Assembly (NCBI RefSeq): GCF_029888045.1
Contig: NZ_JARXRN010000028.1
Span: 763,678 to 827,677 of the forward strand
From: Luteimonas rhizosphaericola
Lineage (GTDB): Bacteria; Pseudomonadota; Gammaproteobacteria; Xanthomonadales; Xanthomonadaceae
DNA: 64,000 nt
Reading direction: 5' to 3'
Below the pieces are notes generated by a model that was given only the letters and a program-made list of their open reading frames with translations, did no database searches and was not told where the DNA came from. Position numbers and translations under genes: made by a program. Of the stretch, positions 37,187-51,405 are shown in pieces (position 1 is the stretch's first letter; every line of letters begins with the position of its first letter).

Positions 37187-38038
37187 TCAGCCGGCCACCG
37201 GATGGGCCCGCGCCGCGTCCGCGAACGCGGTGGCGTGGGCCGCGCCGGGCTTGCGCGCGATCAGCGTGATCGAGTCGTGCGGGCTGTCGTCGCGGATCGG
37301 CAGCCCGGCCAGGTCGAAGGCTTCGGCATCCGGGTCGAATCCGGCATCCGCGAGCTGTCGCTGCTGCTGTTCGAGGGTGACGTAGTACAGCATGGTGCCG
37401 TAGTGGTGGCACTGGTCGTTGATGATCGCGTAATCGGGCGCGTGCACCTCGAACGGCCGGAAGTGGCGCCGGTTGCGCCAGCGCAGCGCCAGCTCGCCGC
37501 AGAAGCGCAGGCTGCGCACGGCCGCGCGCAGCGGATGCCAGGACCACTCGAACGAAGGCAGCCGGAAGCCGCGCGCGAATTCGGGCGAGTTGCGGTTGTG
37601 GGTGGAGAACACGAACAGGCCGCCCGGTTCCAGTACCCGCCGGACTTCGCGCAGGATCCGCAGCCGGTCGGCATGCGAGACCATGCCGATGCCGTTGCAG
37701 GCAAACACCGCCAGGCCCACCGAGCCGTCCGCGATCCCGTCCAGCGCCCGCGCATCGGCGAACTCGAACCGCGCCTCCGGAAACCGGCGCCGGCAGGCCT
37801 CGACCATGTCCGCGCTGTAGTCGATCCCGAGGTAGTCCTCACTGATCGCGCGCAGCGCCTCGACCGTGCGCCCGCCACCGACGCCGATGTCCAGGATCCG
37901 CCGGCCGCGCGCCAGGGGCGCGACCCGGGCGAACGTCGCCTCTTCGGCCGGACTGAGGCCCCACGGGCGCGCGTAATGCGCGACCACGGCCGGATCGCGC
38001 ATGGTGCGCAGGTTGATGCGGTCGATCGCCTCGGACAT
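37187..38038 (-). CDS. Class I SAM-dependent methyltransferase
   Basis: A 283-residue protein with a Rossmann-type methyltransferase core. Motif I is [11 protein letters not shown] (about 50-60), motif II includes [19 protein letters not shown], and a later motif is [18 protein letters not shown]. The substrate cannot be read from sequence. The ribosome site GGAAGGGG precedes ATG 38038. It is placed between accA and tilS on the same strand. Confidence 0.82.
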   Translation of the reverse strand: MSEAIDRINLRTMRDPAVVAHYARPWGLSPAEEATFARVAPLARGRRILDIGVGGGRTVEALRAISEDYLGIDYSADMVEACRRRFPEARFEFADARALDGIADGSVGLAVFACNGIGMVSHADRLRILREVRRVLEPGGLFVFSTHNRNSPEFARGFRLPSFEWSWHPLRAAVRSLRFCGELALRWRNRRHFRPFEVHAPDYAIINDQCHHYGTMLYYVTLEQQQRQLADAGFDPDAEAFDLAGLPIRDDSPHDSITLIARKPGAAHATAFADAARAHPVAG

Positions 38039-38111
38039 CGTCCCCTTCCCCCTGTCGTCGTCCCTCCGCGGTGCGGCGACGGCCCCCGCCGTCGCGCCCG
38101 CGCCCCTCCCC

Positions 38112-39071
38112 TCAGGCCGCTTCGTACGCGCCGTAGCCGCGCAGGCGGCGGTAGCGCCGCTGCAGCAGTTGGTCCATCGGCATGGCCGCCAGCGCATCGA
38201 GCTCGTTGAGCAGCACCGTCTTGAGCCGGATCGCCGTCTGCCGCGGATTGCGGTGCGCGCCGCCGATCGGCTCGCGCACCACCTTGTCCACCAGCTGAAG
38301 CTCGCGCAGGCGCCGCGCGGTGAGGCCCAGCTGCTCGGCGGCATCGCGTGCCTTGCCCGCGTCCTTCCAAAGGATCGAGGCGCAGCCTTCGGGCGAGATC
38401 ACCGAATAGGTGCTGTATTCGAGCATCAGGGTGCGGTCGCCCACGCCGATCGCCAGCGCGCCGCCCGACCCGCCTTCGCCGATCACCGTGCACAGGATCG
38501 GCGTCTTCAGTTCGGCCATCTCCATCAGGTTGCGGGCGATGGCCTCGGACTGGCCGCGCTCTTCCGCGCCGATGCCCGGGTAGGCGCCCGGGGTGTCGAT
38601 GAAGGTCAGCAGCGGCAGGCCGAAGCGCTCGGCCAGCTTCATCAGCCGCAGCGCCTTGCGATAGCCCTCGGGCCGCGGCATGCCGAAGTTGCGGCGCACC
38701 TTGGCCTTGGTGTCGCGGCCCTTCTGGTGGCCGATGATCACCACCGGCCGCCCGGCGATGCGGCCCAGGCCGCCCACGATCGCCGGATCGTCGGCATAGG
38801 CGCGGTCGCCGGCCAGTTCCTCGAATTCGTCGCACATCACCTTGATGTAGTCCAGCGTGTACGGACGCATCGGGTGGCGCGCCAGCTGCGAAACCTGCCA
38901 CGCGCTCAGGTCGCGGAAGATGTGCGCGGTGCGCTTGCGCAGCTTGTCCTGCAGCGCGTGGATCTCGGCGTCGATGTTCACCGCCGGCCCGCTGCTGGCC
39001 TGGCGCAGTTCGTGGATCTTGGCCTCGAGGTCCGCGATCGGCTGCTCGAAGTCGAGGTAGTTCGGATTCAT
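38112..39071 (-). CDS. accA: Acetyl-CoA carboxylase carboxyltransferase subunit alpha
   Basis: A 319-residue subunit that forms, with AccD, the carboxyltransferase making malonyl-CoA. Typical parts are [19 protein letters not shown] at the start, [44 protein letters not shown] and [15 protein letters not shown]. Length equals E. coli AccA (319). It follows dnaE in the conserved dnaE-accA order, with a 142-nt gap containing a TAGACT -10-like hexamer at 39099-39104. Confidence 0.97.
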   Translation of the reverse strand: MNPNYLDFEQPIADLEAKIHELRQASSGPAVNIDAEIHALQDKLRKRTAHIFRDLSAWQVSQLARHPMRPYTLDYIKVMCDEFEELAGDRAYADDPAIVGGLGRIAGRPVVIIGHQKGRDTKAKVRRNFGMPRPEGYRKALRLMKLAERFGLPLLTFIDTPGAYPGIGAEERGQSEAIARNLMEMAELKTPILCTVIGEGGSGGALAIGVGDRTLMLEYSTYSVISPEGCASILWKDAGKARDAAEQLGLTARRLRELQLVDKVVREPIGGAHRNPRQTAIRLKTVLLNELDALAAMPMDQLLQRRYRRLRGYGAYEAA

Positions 39072-39098
39072 GCCCGGGACTGCTGCATCAAAGCGCGC

Positions 39099-39104
39099 AG
39101 TCTA
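39099..39104 (-). promoter_or_regulatory. Possible -10 element for accA
   Basis: TAGACT on the minus strand would place the start about 20 nt before the accA ATG. No good -35 is visible at 16-18 bp. Confidence 0.3.
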
Positions 39105-39213
39105 GCCGACGGGGCGGTAGGGGACCGTACCCGGGCGTCCGGAGCGCGGGTCGGTGCGCCTGCCTCGCGTTCCCTCGGGCGGCGGAGGCGGCGGGACCGC
39201 GCGCCCGCAGGCC

Positions 39214-42759
<3,546 letters not shown>

Positions 42760-42786
42760 CGGGGCCACGGCAGGCAGGCCCCGTGC

Positions 42787-42815
42787 AGGGTAGGTGCCGG
42801 CGGGGGTACGGACAA
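42787..42815 (-). promoter_or_regulatory. Candidate dnaE promoter
   Basis: On the minus strand TTGTCC (42815-42810) and TACCCT (42792-42787) are separated by exactly 17 bp. Transcription would start near 42780, about 20 nt before the dnaE ATG. Confidence 0.5.
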
Positions 42816-42913
42816 GGCTTGACAGGCCCCCTCACGGCCACCCGCGCGTCGACGCAGGAGGCGCCCGCGGCGCGGGCGGACCGTTTGCCTTCGCGGCCGG
42901 TTGCCGGCACTCT

Positions 42914-42927
42914 TGATAGCGCTACCA
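42914..42927 (+). promoter_or_regulatory. LacI-family operator-like palindrome upstream of the GPH-GH94-gluconokinase operon
   Basis: TGATAGCGCTACCA is a 14-bp palindrome with one mismatch (perfect form TGGTAGC-GCTACCA). The central GCGC with flanking TA/GG is the typical shape of LacI/GalR operators. TTGCCG at 42901-42906 could be a -35 and TACCAC at 42923-42928 a weak -10, so the operator would cover the promoter. The ATG of the first gene is 51 nt downstream. No LacI gene is in the window. Confidence 0.6.
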
Positions 42928-42978
42928 CGCCAGTGCGGCGCGGACGCCTGCACAGACGGGCGCGGCCCGGGGAGGACC

Positions 42979-44367
42979 ATGCAGGACGAACGCGGCGACA
43001 CACGGCCAGGCGGCACGCGCACAGACGCGCGCCTGCCGATGCGCGAGAAGCTCGGCTACGGCCTGGGCGACTTCGGCTTCAACCTGTACTGGGCCAACAT
43101 CTCGGCCTTCCTGCTGATCTTCTACACCGACGTCATGGGCCTGGCCGCGGCGGCCGTGGGCACGATGATGCTGGTGACCAAGATCGTCGACGCGATCACC
43201 GATCCGCTGATCGGCGCGCTGGCCGACCGCACCCGCACCCGCTGGGGCCGGTTCCGGCCCTACCTGCTGTGGGGCGCGATCCCGATGGCCGTCACCGGCG
43301 TGCTGACCTGGACCGTGCCCGACCTCGACCCCGAGGGCCGCCTGCTCTGGGCCTATGCCAGCTTCACCCTGATGATGCTGGCCTACACGGTGCTGTCGAT
43401 GCCGTATTCGGCGCTGTCGGGCGTGATCACCGCCGACAGCCAGCAGCGCACCACCCTGATCAGCTTCCGCTTCATCGCCGCGTTCGCCGGCACCACGCTG
43501 GTGAACTGGCTCACGCTGGACCTGGTGGGCTGGCTCGGTCGCGGCGACGAGGCGCTGGGCTGGCAGCTCACGCTCGGCCTGTACGGCGTGATCGCCGCGG
43601 CCACCTTCGCCACCGTGTTCCTGACCACGCGCGAGCGCATCGCGCCGCCGCCGCAGCAGCGCAGCGCGGTGCGCCAGGACATCGCCGACCTGCTGCGCAA
43701 CAAGCCGTGGCTGGTGCTGTTCGTGCTGGCGCTGGTGATCATGGTGACGATCGTGATGCGCAGCGGTTCGCTGGTGTACTTCCTCAAGTACCACGTCGGC
43801 CGGCCGGAACTGACCGGCACCTTCCTGGGGCTGTATTCGGTGGCGCTGGCGGTCGGCGCGGCCTCGACCCCGCTGCTGACACGGTGGATGGACAAGCGCT
43901 CGCTGCTGATGTGGCTGATGGCGGGCGTGGGCGTGCTCAGCTGCGCGATGTATTTCGTGCCGGCCGATGCCACCTGGACGCTGCTCGCGGTCAACACCGC
44001 CATCGGCCTGCTGCTGGGGCCGAAGTCGCCGCTGGCGTTCTCGATGTATGCCGACTGCGCCGACTACACCGAATGGAAGACCGGCCGCCGCGCCACCGCG
44101 ATGACCTTCGCCGCGGCCACGTTCTCGCAGAAGCTCGGGGGTGCCCTGGCATCGGCGGCGATCGCCTGGATGCTGGCGGCGATGGGCTACGTGGCCAACG
44201 AGGCGCAGTCGGATGCCTCGCGCCAGGGCATCGTGCTGCTGCTGACGGTGATCCCGGGCGTGGTGGCGCTGCTGGCGGCATGGCTGGTGAGCGCCTATCC
44301 GCTCGACGACGCCGCGCTGGCGCGGGTACAGGACGACCTCCAGGCCCGGCGGGACACCGCCGCATGA
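42979..44367 (+). CDS. GPH-family (glycoside-pentoside-hexuronide) sugar:cation symporter
   Basis: A 462-residue, 12-helix MFS-like permease. The GPH signature is visible: [16 protein letters not shown], then [37 protein letters not shown], with the conserved DxxxG and RxxR residues. It should import a disaccharide or sugar acid with H+ or Na+. ATG 42979 is preceded by GGGGAGGA. Its stop overlaps the GH94 start (ATGA), so it probably brings in the substrate of that phosphorylase. Confidence 0.9.
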   Translation: MQDERGDTRPGGTRTDARLPMREKLGYGLGDFGFNLYWANISAFLLIFYTDVMGLAAAAVGTMMLVTKIVDAITDPLIGALADRTRTRWGRFRPYLLWGAIPMAVTGVLTWTVPDLDPEGRLLWAYASFTLMMLAYTVLSMPYSALSGVITADSQQRTTLISFRFIAAFAGTTLVNWLTLDLVGWLGRGDEALGWQLTLGLYGVIAAATFATVFLTTRERIAPPPQQRSAVRQDIADLLRNKPWLVLFVLALVIMVTIVMRSGSLVYFLKYHVGRPELTGTFLGLYSVALAVGAASTPLLTRWMDKRSLLMWLMAGVGVLSCAMYFVPADATWTLLAVNTAIGLLLGPKSPLAFSMYADCADYTEWKTGRRATAMTFAAATFSQKLGGALASAAIAWMLAAMGYVANEAQSDASRQGIVLLLTVIPGVVALLAAWLVSAYPLDDAALARVQDDLQARRDTAA

Positions 44368-46747
44368 GCCAGGCCCTGTGCACGTTCGAGGACGGCGGCC
44401 GGCGCTGCGTGCTGCAAGACCCGGTCGCGATGCCGTATGCATCGACGTTCCTCTGGAACCGGCGCCTGCTGCTGCAGCTCAACGGCCGTGGCTACGCGAC
44501 CGCGCAGTTCATGCAGCCCGAGCCCGCGAAGTACGCGCATGCCCCGGCGCTGGAGGCGAAGACCTTCATGCAGCCCGAACAGCCGGTGTATGCGCACCAC
44601 CCGGGCCGCTTCTGCTACGTGAAGGACGAGGAGAGCGGGCAGCTGTTCTCCGCCCCGCATGCGCCGGTGAACCGGCGTCCGGACGCGTTCCGCTGGGAGA
44701 TCGAACCCGGTGGCGCGCGCTGGACCGTGACCTGCGATGGCATCGAGGTCGCGATGTCCGTGCAGCTGCCCGCGGACGAACCGGCCGAGCTGTGGACGGT
44801 CGAGGTGCGCAACCGCTCCGGTCGCGAGCGGAAGCTCTCGCTGTATCCCTACTTCCCGGTGGGCTACATGTCGTGGATGAACCAGTCCGGCGTCTACCGG
44901 CCGGACCTCGGCGCCATCGTCTGCAGCAGCGTGACCCCGTACCAGAAGGTGGAGGACTGGTTCCGCCAGCGCGAATTCCTCGACCGCACCGTGCTGCTGC
45001 ACGGGCGCGCGCCCGACGCCTGGGAGGCGAACCAGGCCGCGTTCGAAGGCGAGGGCGGGCTGCATGCGCCCGACGCCATCGCGCTGTCCGAACGGCTGGC
45101 CGGCAGGGACGCGCTGTACGAGACCCCGACGGCCGCGCTGCAGTACCGGCTGGCGCTGGACGACGGCGCGTCCGACACGCTGCGCTTCGTGTTCGCCCCG
45201 GCGCGCGACGACGCCCACGTCGCCGCGTTGCGCGAGCGGCATCTGTCTCAGGCCGGCTTCGCCGACGCCACCACCGCCTATGCGGCGTACCTGGACGAGG
45301 GCCGCGGCTGTCTCGAGATCGAGACGCCCGACCCCTGGTTCGACGCGTTCGCCAACTGCTGGCTTCCACGCCAGGTCTATTACCACGGCGATTCCAACCG
45401 CCTGACCACCGATCCGCAGACGCGCAACTACCTGCAGGACCACATGGGCATGGCCTTCGTCCGGCCGGCCACCGCGCGTGCGGCGTTCCTGCACGCGCTG
45501 TCGCAGCAGGAGCCCAGCGGCGCGATGCCCGACGGCATCCTGCTGGTCGAGGGCGCGCAGCTGAAGTACATCAACCAGGTGCCGCACACCGACCACTGCG
45601 TGTGGCTGCCGGTGTTCCTCGAGGCCTACCTCGACGAGACCGGCGACCTGGCCCTGCTCGAGGCGGAGGTGGAGGACCGCACCGGCGCACGCCTGCGCGT
45701 GGCCGAGCGCGTGGACCGTGCCATGCAGTGGCTGCTGGACCAGCGCGACGCGCGCGGGCTGAGCTGGATCGCCCAGGGCGACTGGTGCGACCCGATGAAC
45801 ATGGTCGGGTGGAAGGGGCGCGGGGTGTCGGGGTGGCTGTCGCTGGCCTCCGCGCATGCGCTGCGGCTGTGGGCCGGGATGTGCGACGCCGGCGGCCGCC
45901 AGGCGCAGGCGGCGCGCTTCCGCGACGGTGCCGAGGCGTTCAACGCCGCGGTCAACGCGCAGCTGTGGGACGGCGACTGGTACGGGCGCGGGATCACCGA
46001 CGACGGCGTCACCTTCGGCGTGCGCGCCGATGCCGAAGGCCGCATCTACCTCAACCCGCAGGCCTGGGCGATGCTCGGCGGCGCGGCCGACGATGCGCGC
46101 CGTTCGCGGATGATCGCCGCGGTCGAGGATGAACTGGTCTCGCCCTGGGGCGTGGCCATGCTCGGCCCGCCGTACACCGGCATGCGCGAGGACGTCGGCC
46201 GCCTGACCCAGAAGTTCCCCGGCTCGGCCGAGAACGGCGCGATCTACAACCATGCCGCCGCGTTCTGGCTGCATGCGCTATATGCGGTGGGCGAGTCCGA
46301 CCGCGCCTGGCGCACGCTGCGCGCGATGCTGTCCGGGCCCGATGTGGACGACTGCACCCGGCGCGGACAGCTTCCCGTGTTCGTCCCGAACTACTACCGC
46401 GGCGCCTGGCGGCTGCACCCGCGCACGGCGGGACGCTCCAGCCAGCTGTTCAATACCGGCACCGCGGCGTGGCTGTATCGGTGCGTGATCGAGTCGCTGT
46501 TCGGGCTGCGCGGCGAGGGCGCCGGGTTGCGGATCGCGCCGCAACTGCCGTCGCACTGGCCGCGCGCGCGCGCCGTGCGGCGGTTCCGGGGCGCCACCGT
46601 CGAGGTCGCGATCGAGCGCCGCGACAATGTCGCGACGATGCAGGTCGAGGTCGACGGGGAACCGGTCGAGGACGGCCGTATCGCGCAGGTGGCGCCCGGC
46701 CGGCATTACCGCGTGCAGGTGTGGTTGCCAGCCGTCGGGGAAGCGGC

Positions 46748-46751
<4 letters not shown>
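44364..46751 (+). CDS. GH94 phosphorylase, probably cellobionic acid phosphorylase
   Basis: A 795-residue cytoplasmic glycoside phosphorylase. The N-terminal beta-sandwich contains [11 protein letters not shown] and [13 protein letters not shown]; the (alpha/alpha)6 barrel has the catalytic block QGDWCDPMN with Asp473 and Asp476, and [20 protein letters not shown] near the phosphate site. GH94 enzymes split beta-glucosides with phosphate, releasing alpha-glucose 1-phosphate. The overlapping gluconokinase points to gluconate as the other product, hence cellobionic acid as substrate (the XccNdvB-type activity known in Xanthomonas). Cellobiose, laminaribiose or chitobiose phosphorylase are alternatives. 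Overlaps both neighbours by 4 nt. Confidence 0.78.
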
Positions 46752-47251
<500 letters not shown>

Positions 47252-47279
47252 CCGCGGCGGAGCGCGGCCAGCGGCGGAA

Positions 47280-47855
47280 TCAGAACAGCGCGCCCTGTGC
47301 CACCGGCGCGAAACTGCGGCGGTGGTGCGGGCAGGGGCCGTGCGTGCGCAGCGCGTTGAGGTGGTAGGGCGTCGAATAGCCCTTGTGCGCGTCGAACCCG
47401 TACAGCGGGTGCTCGGCGTGCAGTGCGGTCATGGCGCGGTCGCGCGCCACCTTGGCCAGGATCGAAGCGGCCATGATCGAGCGGTCGCGCCCGTCGCCGC
47501 CGACCAGCGCCTCGGCCGGGCAGGGCAGGTCGCGCGGCAGCGCGTTGCCGTCGATGCGCGCCAGCCCGGCCACGTGCACCACGTTGGCGATCGCGCGCTG
47601 CATCCCGGCCATCGTGGCCTGGAAGATGTTGATCCGGTCGATCTCCTCGACCTCGACGAACACCACGCTCCAGGCCAGCGCGCGTTCGACGATGCGGTCG
47701 TAGAGGAACTCCCGGCGCGCGGGCGCGAGCCGCTTGGAATCGTCCAGACCGTTGATCCGCGGCCGCGCCGGATCGAACACGACGGCGGCCACGACCACCG
47801 GGCCCGCGAGCGGGCCGCGGCCGGCCTCGTCGACGCCGGCGACCAGCGCGTTCAT
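47280..47855 (-). CDS. rnhB: Ribonuclease HII
   Basis: A 191-residue nuclease that removes ribonucleotides from DNA. Metal-binding residues are in [15 protein letters not shown] (Asp, Glu), DDSKRL and [17 protein letters not shown] 47855 overlaps the lpxB stop by 4 nt. It now ends the lpx operon because the next gene (gluconokinase) is convergent, 28 nt away. Confidence 0.95.
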   Translation of the reverse strand: MNALVAGVDEAGRGPLAGPVVVAAVVFDPARPRINGLDDSKRLAPARREFLYDRIVERALAWSVVFVEVEEIDRINIFQATMAGMQRAIANVVHVAGLARIDGNALPRDLPCPAEALVGGDGRDRSIMAASILAKVARDRAMTALHAEHPLYGFDAHKGYSTPYHLNALRTHGPCPHHRRSFAPVAQGALF

Positions 47856-49078
47856 GCCGGGAACTCCAGCAGACCGGCGACCGCGTCGGCCGCGGAGGCG
47901 GACGCATCGCGGCGCAGCGCGAGGTGCAGGTCGCGGTACACCGGCTCGAGCGCCAGGACCGCGGCCGGATCGTCGAACCAGGCCAGCACCGCCTCGGCCA
48001 GGCGCGCGGGCGTGCAGTCGTCCTGCATCAGCTCGGGCGCGATGGTGGTGCCGGCGAGCACGTTGGGCAGGGCGTAGCGGTCGACCTTGAGCAGGCCCAG
48101 CGCGCGCACGATGCGATAGGTGCTGGGCGCGATGCGGTAGCCCACGACCATCGGCCGTTTGGCCAGCATCGCCTCCAGCGTCGCGGTGCCGGAGGCCAGC
48201 AGCACCACGTCGGCCGCGGTCATCGCCTCGCGCGCACGGCCCTCGAACAGGCGCACGCTGCCGGCGGGCAGCGGTGCGGACGCGAGCAGCGCGCGCAGCG
48301 CCTCCCCGCAGGCCGGCGTCGCCGCCGGCACGAGGATGCGCAGGTTCGGCACGCGCGCCGCCACCTGGCCGGCGGCCTCGAGGAAGATCGCGCCCAGACG
48401 CTCGATCTCGCCCAGGCGCGAACCGGGCAGCACCGCGAGCACCGGGGCATCGTCCTCGATCCCGAGGTCGGCGCGCGCCCGGCGGCGGTCGGGGTTGAGC
48501 GGCATCGCGTCGGCCATCGGATGGCCGACGAAGCGCGCGTCCACGCCATGCCGGGCGTAGATCGCCGGCTCCATCGGGAACAGGCACAGCACCCGGTCGG
48601 CGCTGCGGCCGATCTTCGCCGCACGGCCCTCGCGCCAGGCCCAGACCGAGGGACTGACGTAGTGCACGGTGCGCACGCCGCGACGCTTGAGCGCGCGCTC
48701 GAGCCCGAGGTTGAAGTCGGGCGCGTCGATGCCGATGAAGACGTCCGGACGCCAGTCGAGCAACCGGCGGCGGAAGCGACGGCGCAGGCGCAGCAACCGC
48801 GGCAGGTGCCGCAGCACTTCGCTCAGTCCCATGACCGCGAGTTCGGAGGCGTCGTGCCAGGTCTCGACCCCGGCCGCGCGCATCGCCGCGCCGCCGATGC
48901 CGGCGAACTCCGCCTCGGGAAGGCGCGCGCGCAGCTGTTCGACCAGGCCTGCCCCGAGCAGGTCGCCGGAGGCTTCACCGGCGCACAGCGCAATCCGGGG
49001 GGCGCGGGCGGGCATCGGCGCGGTTCCGGCGTCCGCCGGGCCGATGCCCATGTCCCCGTAGTCCCGGTCGGTCTTCAC
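47852..49078 (-). CDS. lpxB: Lipid-A-disaccharide synthase
   Basis: A 408-residue peripheral membrane glycosyltransferase that joins UDP-2,3-diacylglucosamine and lipid X. Family segments are [62 protein letters not shown] and [14 protein letters not shown]. The start is uncertain: GTG 49078 has GGGAG 8 nt upstream; ATG 49051 would give 399 residues. It lies 29 nt after lpxA. Confidence 0.95.
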   Translation of the reverse strand: MKTDRDYGDMGIGPADAGTAPMPARAPRIALCAGEASGDLLGAGLVEQLRARLPEAEFAGIGGAAMRAAGVETWHDASELAVMGLSEVLRHLPRLLRLRRRFRRRLLDWRPDVFIGIDAPDFNLGLERALKRRGVRTVHYVSPSVWAWREGRAAKIGRSADRVLCLFPMEPAIYARHGVDARFVGHPMADAMPLNPDRRRARADLGIEDDAPVLAVLPGSRLGEIERLGAIFLEAAGQVAARVPNLRILVPAATPACGEALRALLASAPLPAGSVRLFEGRAREAMTAADVVLLASGTATLEAMLAKRPMVVGYRIAPSTYRIVRALGLLKVDRYALPNVLAGTTIAPELMQDDCTPARLAEAVLAWFDDPAAVLALEPVYRDLHLALRRDASASAADAVAGLLEFPA

Positions 49079-49107
49079 CGTCCCACTCCCCGCGGCGGGT
49101 TGCCGCG

Positions 49108-49896
49108 TCACCGCAGCAGCGGCCGCTCGCCGCCGTCGATGAAGTCGAGCATCGCGCGCACGTCGGCGCTGCCGGCGGTCGCGATCTCCTCCAGCTCCGC
49201 ACGCGCCTCGTCCAGTTTCGCGTCGCCCATGTACAGCGCGCGGTAGGCGCGCCGGATTGCGGCGATACGGGGACTGTCGAACCCGCGACGCTTGAGGCCT
49301 TCGGCGTTGATTCCGCGCGGTCGCGCGTACTTGTCCTGCGCCACCATCAGGAACGGCGGCACGTCGCCGTTGACGAATGCGCCCATGCCGATGAACGCGT
49401 GCGCGCCGATGCGGCAGAACTGGTGCACGCCGGCGAAGCCGCTGAGGATCACGTGGTCGTCGACCCGCACGTGCCCGGCCAGGGTGGCGTTGTTGGAGAA
49501 CACGCAGTGGTTGCCGACCACGCAGTCGTGCGCGACGTGGGTGTAGGCCAGGAACCAGTTGTCGTGGCCGATGCGGGTGAGTCCGCCGCCGTCGCCGGTG
49601 CCGCGGTTGAGGGTCACGAACTCGCGCACCAGATTGCGGTCGCCGATCTCCAGCGCCACCGGTTCGCCGCGGAACTTCTTGTCCTGGGGGTCGCCGCCGA
49701 TCGCGGCGTGGCCGACGATGCGGTTGTCGCGCCCGATGCGTGTCGGGCCATGCACGCTGCAATGCGGCCCGATCGTGGTGCCGTCGCCGATCTCGACGCC
49801 GGCCCCGATCCACGTGAACGCGCCGATCGACACGCCCTCGCCCAGCCGCGCCGACGGCTCGACGACCGCGGTGGGGTGGATGCCGGCGCCGCTCAT
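49108..49896 (-). CDS. lpxA: UDP-N-acetylglucosamine acyltransferase
   Basis: A 262-residue cytoplasmic enzyme for the first step of lipid A synthesis. The left-handed beta-helix of hexapeptide repeats is evident ([21 protein letters not shown] and following), with the catalytic His in [16 protein letters not shown]. Length agrees with E. coli LpxA (262). It is 1 nt from fabZ. Confidence 0.96.
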   Translation of the reverse strand: MSGAGIHPTAVVEPSARLGEGVSIGAFTWIGAGVEIGDGTTIGPHCSVHGPTRIGRDNRIVGHAAIGGDPQDKKFRGEPVALEIGDRNLVREFVTLNRGTGDGGGLTRIGHDNWFLAYTHVAHDCVVGNHCVFSNNATLAGHVRVDDHVILSGFAGVHQFCRIGAHAFIGMGAFVNGDVPPFLMVAQDKYARPRGINAEGLKRRGFDSPRIAAIRRAYRALYMGDAKLDEARAELEEIATAGSADVRAMLDFIDGGERPLLR

Positions 49897-49897
49897 G

Positions 49898-50353
49898 TCA
49901 GCTGCGCACCTCGGCGCACAGGATCTCGGCGCAGGCCACCTGCTCGCCGTCCACGCGCGCGAGGCCGGAATAGAGCGTCATGTTGCGGATCTCGCGCTTG
50001 ATCTCCACTTCCAGGTCGAGCCGGTCGCCGGGCACCACCATGCGCGAGAACTTCGCGTTGTCGACCTTCACCAGGTACGACAGCCGGCCCTCGAGCCCGC
50101 CGCCGTGCGTGAGCTGGGTGAGGATGCCGCCGGCCTGCGCCAGGGCCTCGATCACCAGCACGCCGGGCATCACCGGCCGGTCGGGGAAGTGGCCTTCGAA
50201 GAACGGCTCGTTACCGGTGATGTTCTTGTAGCAGACCACGCGCCGCCCCGGTTCGGCCTCGACCACGCGGTCGACCAGCAGGAACGGATAGCGGTGCGGC
50301 AGCAGGGCGCGGATGCCGATGCTGTCGATGGGAAGGGTGACCTGCTGTGTCAT
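49898..50353 (-). CDS. fabZ: 3-hydroxyacyl-[acyl-carrier-protein] dehydratase FabZ
   Basis: A 151-residue hotdog dehydratase of fatty-acid elongation, which competes with LpxA for hydroxyacyl-ACP. Catalytic His55 ([14 protein letters not shown]) and Glu69 (VLVIEALAQ) are present, with [14 protein letters not shown] before them. ATG 50353 overlaps the lpxD stop (ATGA). Confidence 0.96.
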   Translation of the reverse strand: MTQQVTLPIDSIGIRALLPHRYPFLLVDRVVEAEPGRRVVCYKNITGNEPFFEGHFPDRPVMPGVLVIEALAQAGGILTQLTHGGGLEGRLSYLVKVDNAKFSRMVVPGDRLDLEVEIKREIRNMTLYSGLARVDGEQVACAEILCAEVRS

Positions 50354-51390
50354 TCGGTGTCCTTGGGCGGGGGGCCCACGCGCCGGGCCAGCGCATCGAG
50401 CTGCTTGAAGCGGACCGCGTTCCGGCGCCAGCTGCGGCTGTCCATCAGCGGGGTGCCGGAAGAATACTCCCCGGGTTCGCGGATCGAGTGGGTCACCAGC
50501 GTCATCGCCGTGACCACCACCCGGTCGCAGATCTCGAGGTGCCCGGCGATCCCGGCGGCGCCGCCGATCATGCAGTATCGCCCGATGCGGGTGCTGCCGG
50601 CCACGGCCACGCAGCCGGCCATCGCCGTGTGCGCGCCGACGTGCACGTTGTGCGCGATCTGGATCTGGTTGTCGAGGCGCACGTCGTGCTCGAGCACGGT
50701 GTCCTCGAGCGCGCCGCGGTCGATGGTGGTATTGGCGCCGATTTCGCAGTCGTCGCCCACGCGCACGCCGCCGAGCTGCGGCACCTTGATCCAGTGCGGC
50801 TCGCCCTCGTCGCGCGCGAGCGCCAGGCCGAAGCCGTCCGCGCCCAGCACCGCGCCCGGATGCACGCGCACACGCCGGCCCAGCGTCACCCGGCACACCA
50901 GGGTCACCCGCGCCACCAGCACGCTGTCGGTGCCCACCACGCAGTCTTCGCCAACCATGCAGCCGGGGCCGACCACCGCGCCCGCCTCGATCCGGCTGCC
51001 CGCGCCGATAGTGGCGTGCGGCCCGATCGCGGCGCCGGGATCGACGTGGGCGTCGGGATGCACCACCGCGCTGGGGTGGATGCCCGCGGCCTGGACCGTC
51101 GCAGGCTCGAACAGCGCCGCGATGCGCGCGAAGGCCACGTACGGATCGGGCGCGATGAGCACGTCGCCCGCGTACCCGTCGGCGTCGCGCTCGCGCACGA
51201 CCACCAGCCCGGCGCGGGTAGCGGCCAGCTGGCTGCGGTACTTCGGATTGGCGAGGAACGAGAGCTCGCCGGCCGCGGCCGTGGCGAGCGTGCCGACGCC
51301 GGAGATCAGCCGGGCGGAATCGCCCCGCAGCAGCAGGCCGAAGCGTTCGGCGAGTTCACCCGCGGAAACCTGGACACCCTGGCGCGGCAT
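50350..51390 (-). CDS. lpxD: UDP-3-O-acylglucosamine N-acyltransferase
   Basis: A 346-residue enzyme for the third lipid A step. The N-terminal uridine-binding region (GELAERFGLLLRGD, ELSFLANPKYRSQL) is followed by the hexapeptide beta-helix with the catalytic His in NQIQIAHNVHVGAHTAMAG. It lies 15 nt after bamA; the skp gene found between these two in E. coli is absent. Confidence 0.96.
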   Translation of the reverse strand: MPRQGVQVSAGELAERFGLLLRGDSARLISGVGTLATAAAGELSFLANPKYRSQLAATRAGLVVVRERDADGYAGDVLIAPDPYVAFARIAALFEPATVQAAGIHPSAVVHPDAHVDPGAAIGPHATIGAGSRIEAGAVVGPGCMVGEDCVVGTDSVLVARVTLVCRVTLGRRVRVHPGAVLGADGFGLALARDEGEPHWIKVPQLGGVRVGDDCEIGANTTIDRGALEDTVLEHDVRLDNQIQIAHNVHVGAHTAMAGCVAVAGSTRIGRYCMIGGAAGIAGHLEICDRVVVTAMTLVTHSIREPGEYSSGTPLMDSRSWRRNAVRFKQLDALARRVGPPPKDTE

Positions 51391-51405
51391 CGATCCGGAC
51401 GACGG

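Noticed and set aside
42819-42824. Consensus TTGACA on the plus strand upstream of the GPH permease
   Set aside because: No -10-like hexamer lies at 15-19 bp; the downstream DNA is GC-rich. The TTGCCG next to the LacI-type operator is better placed.
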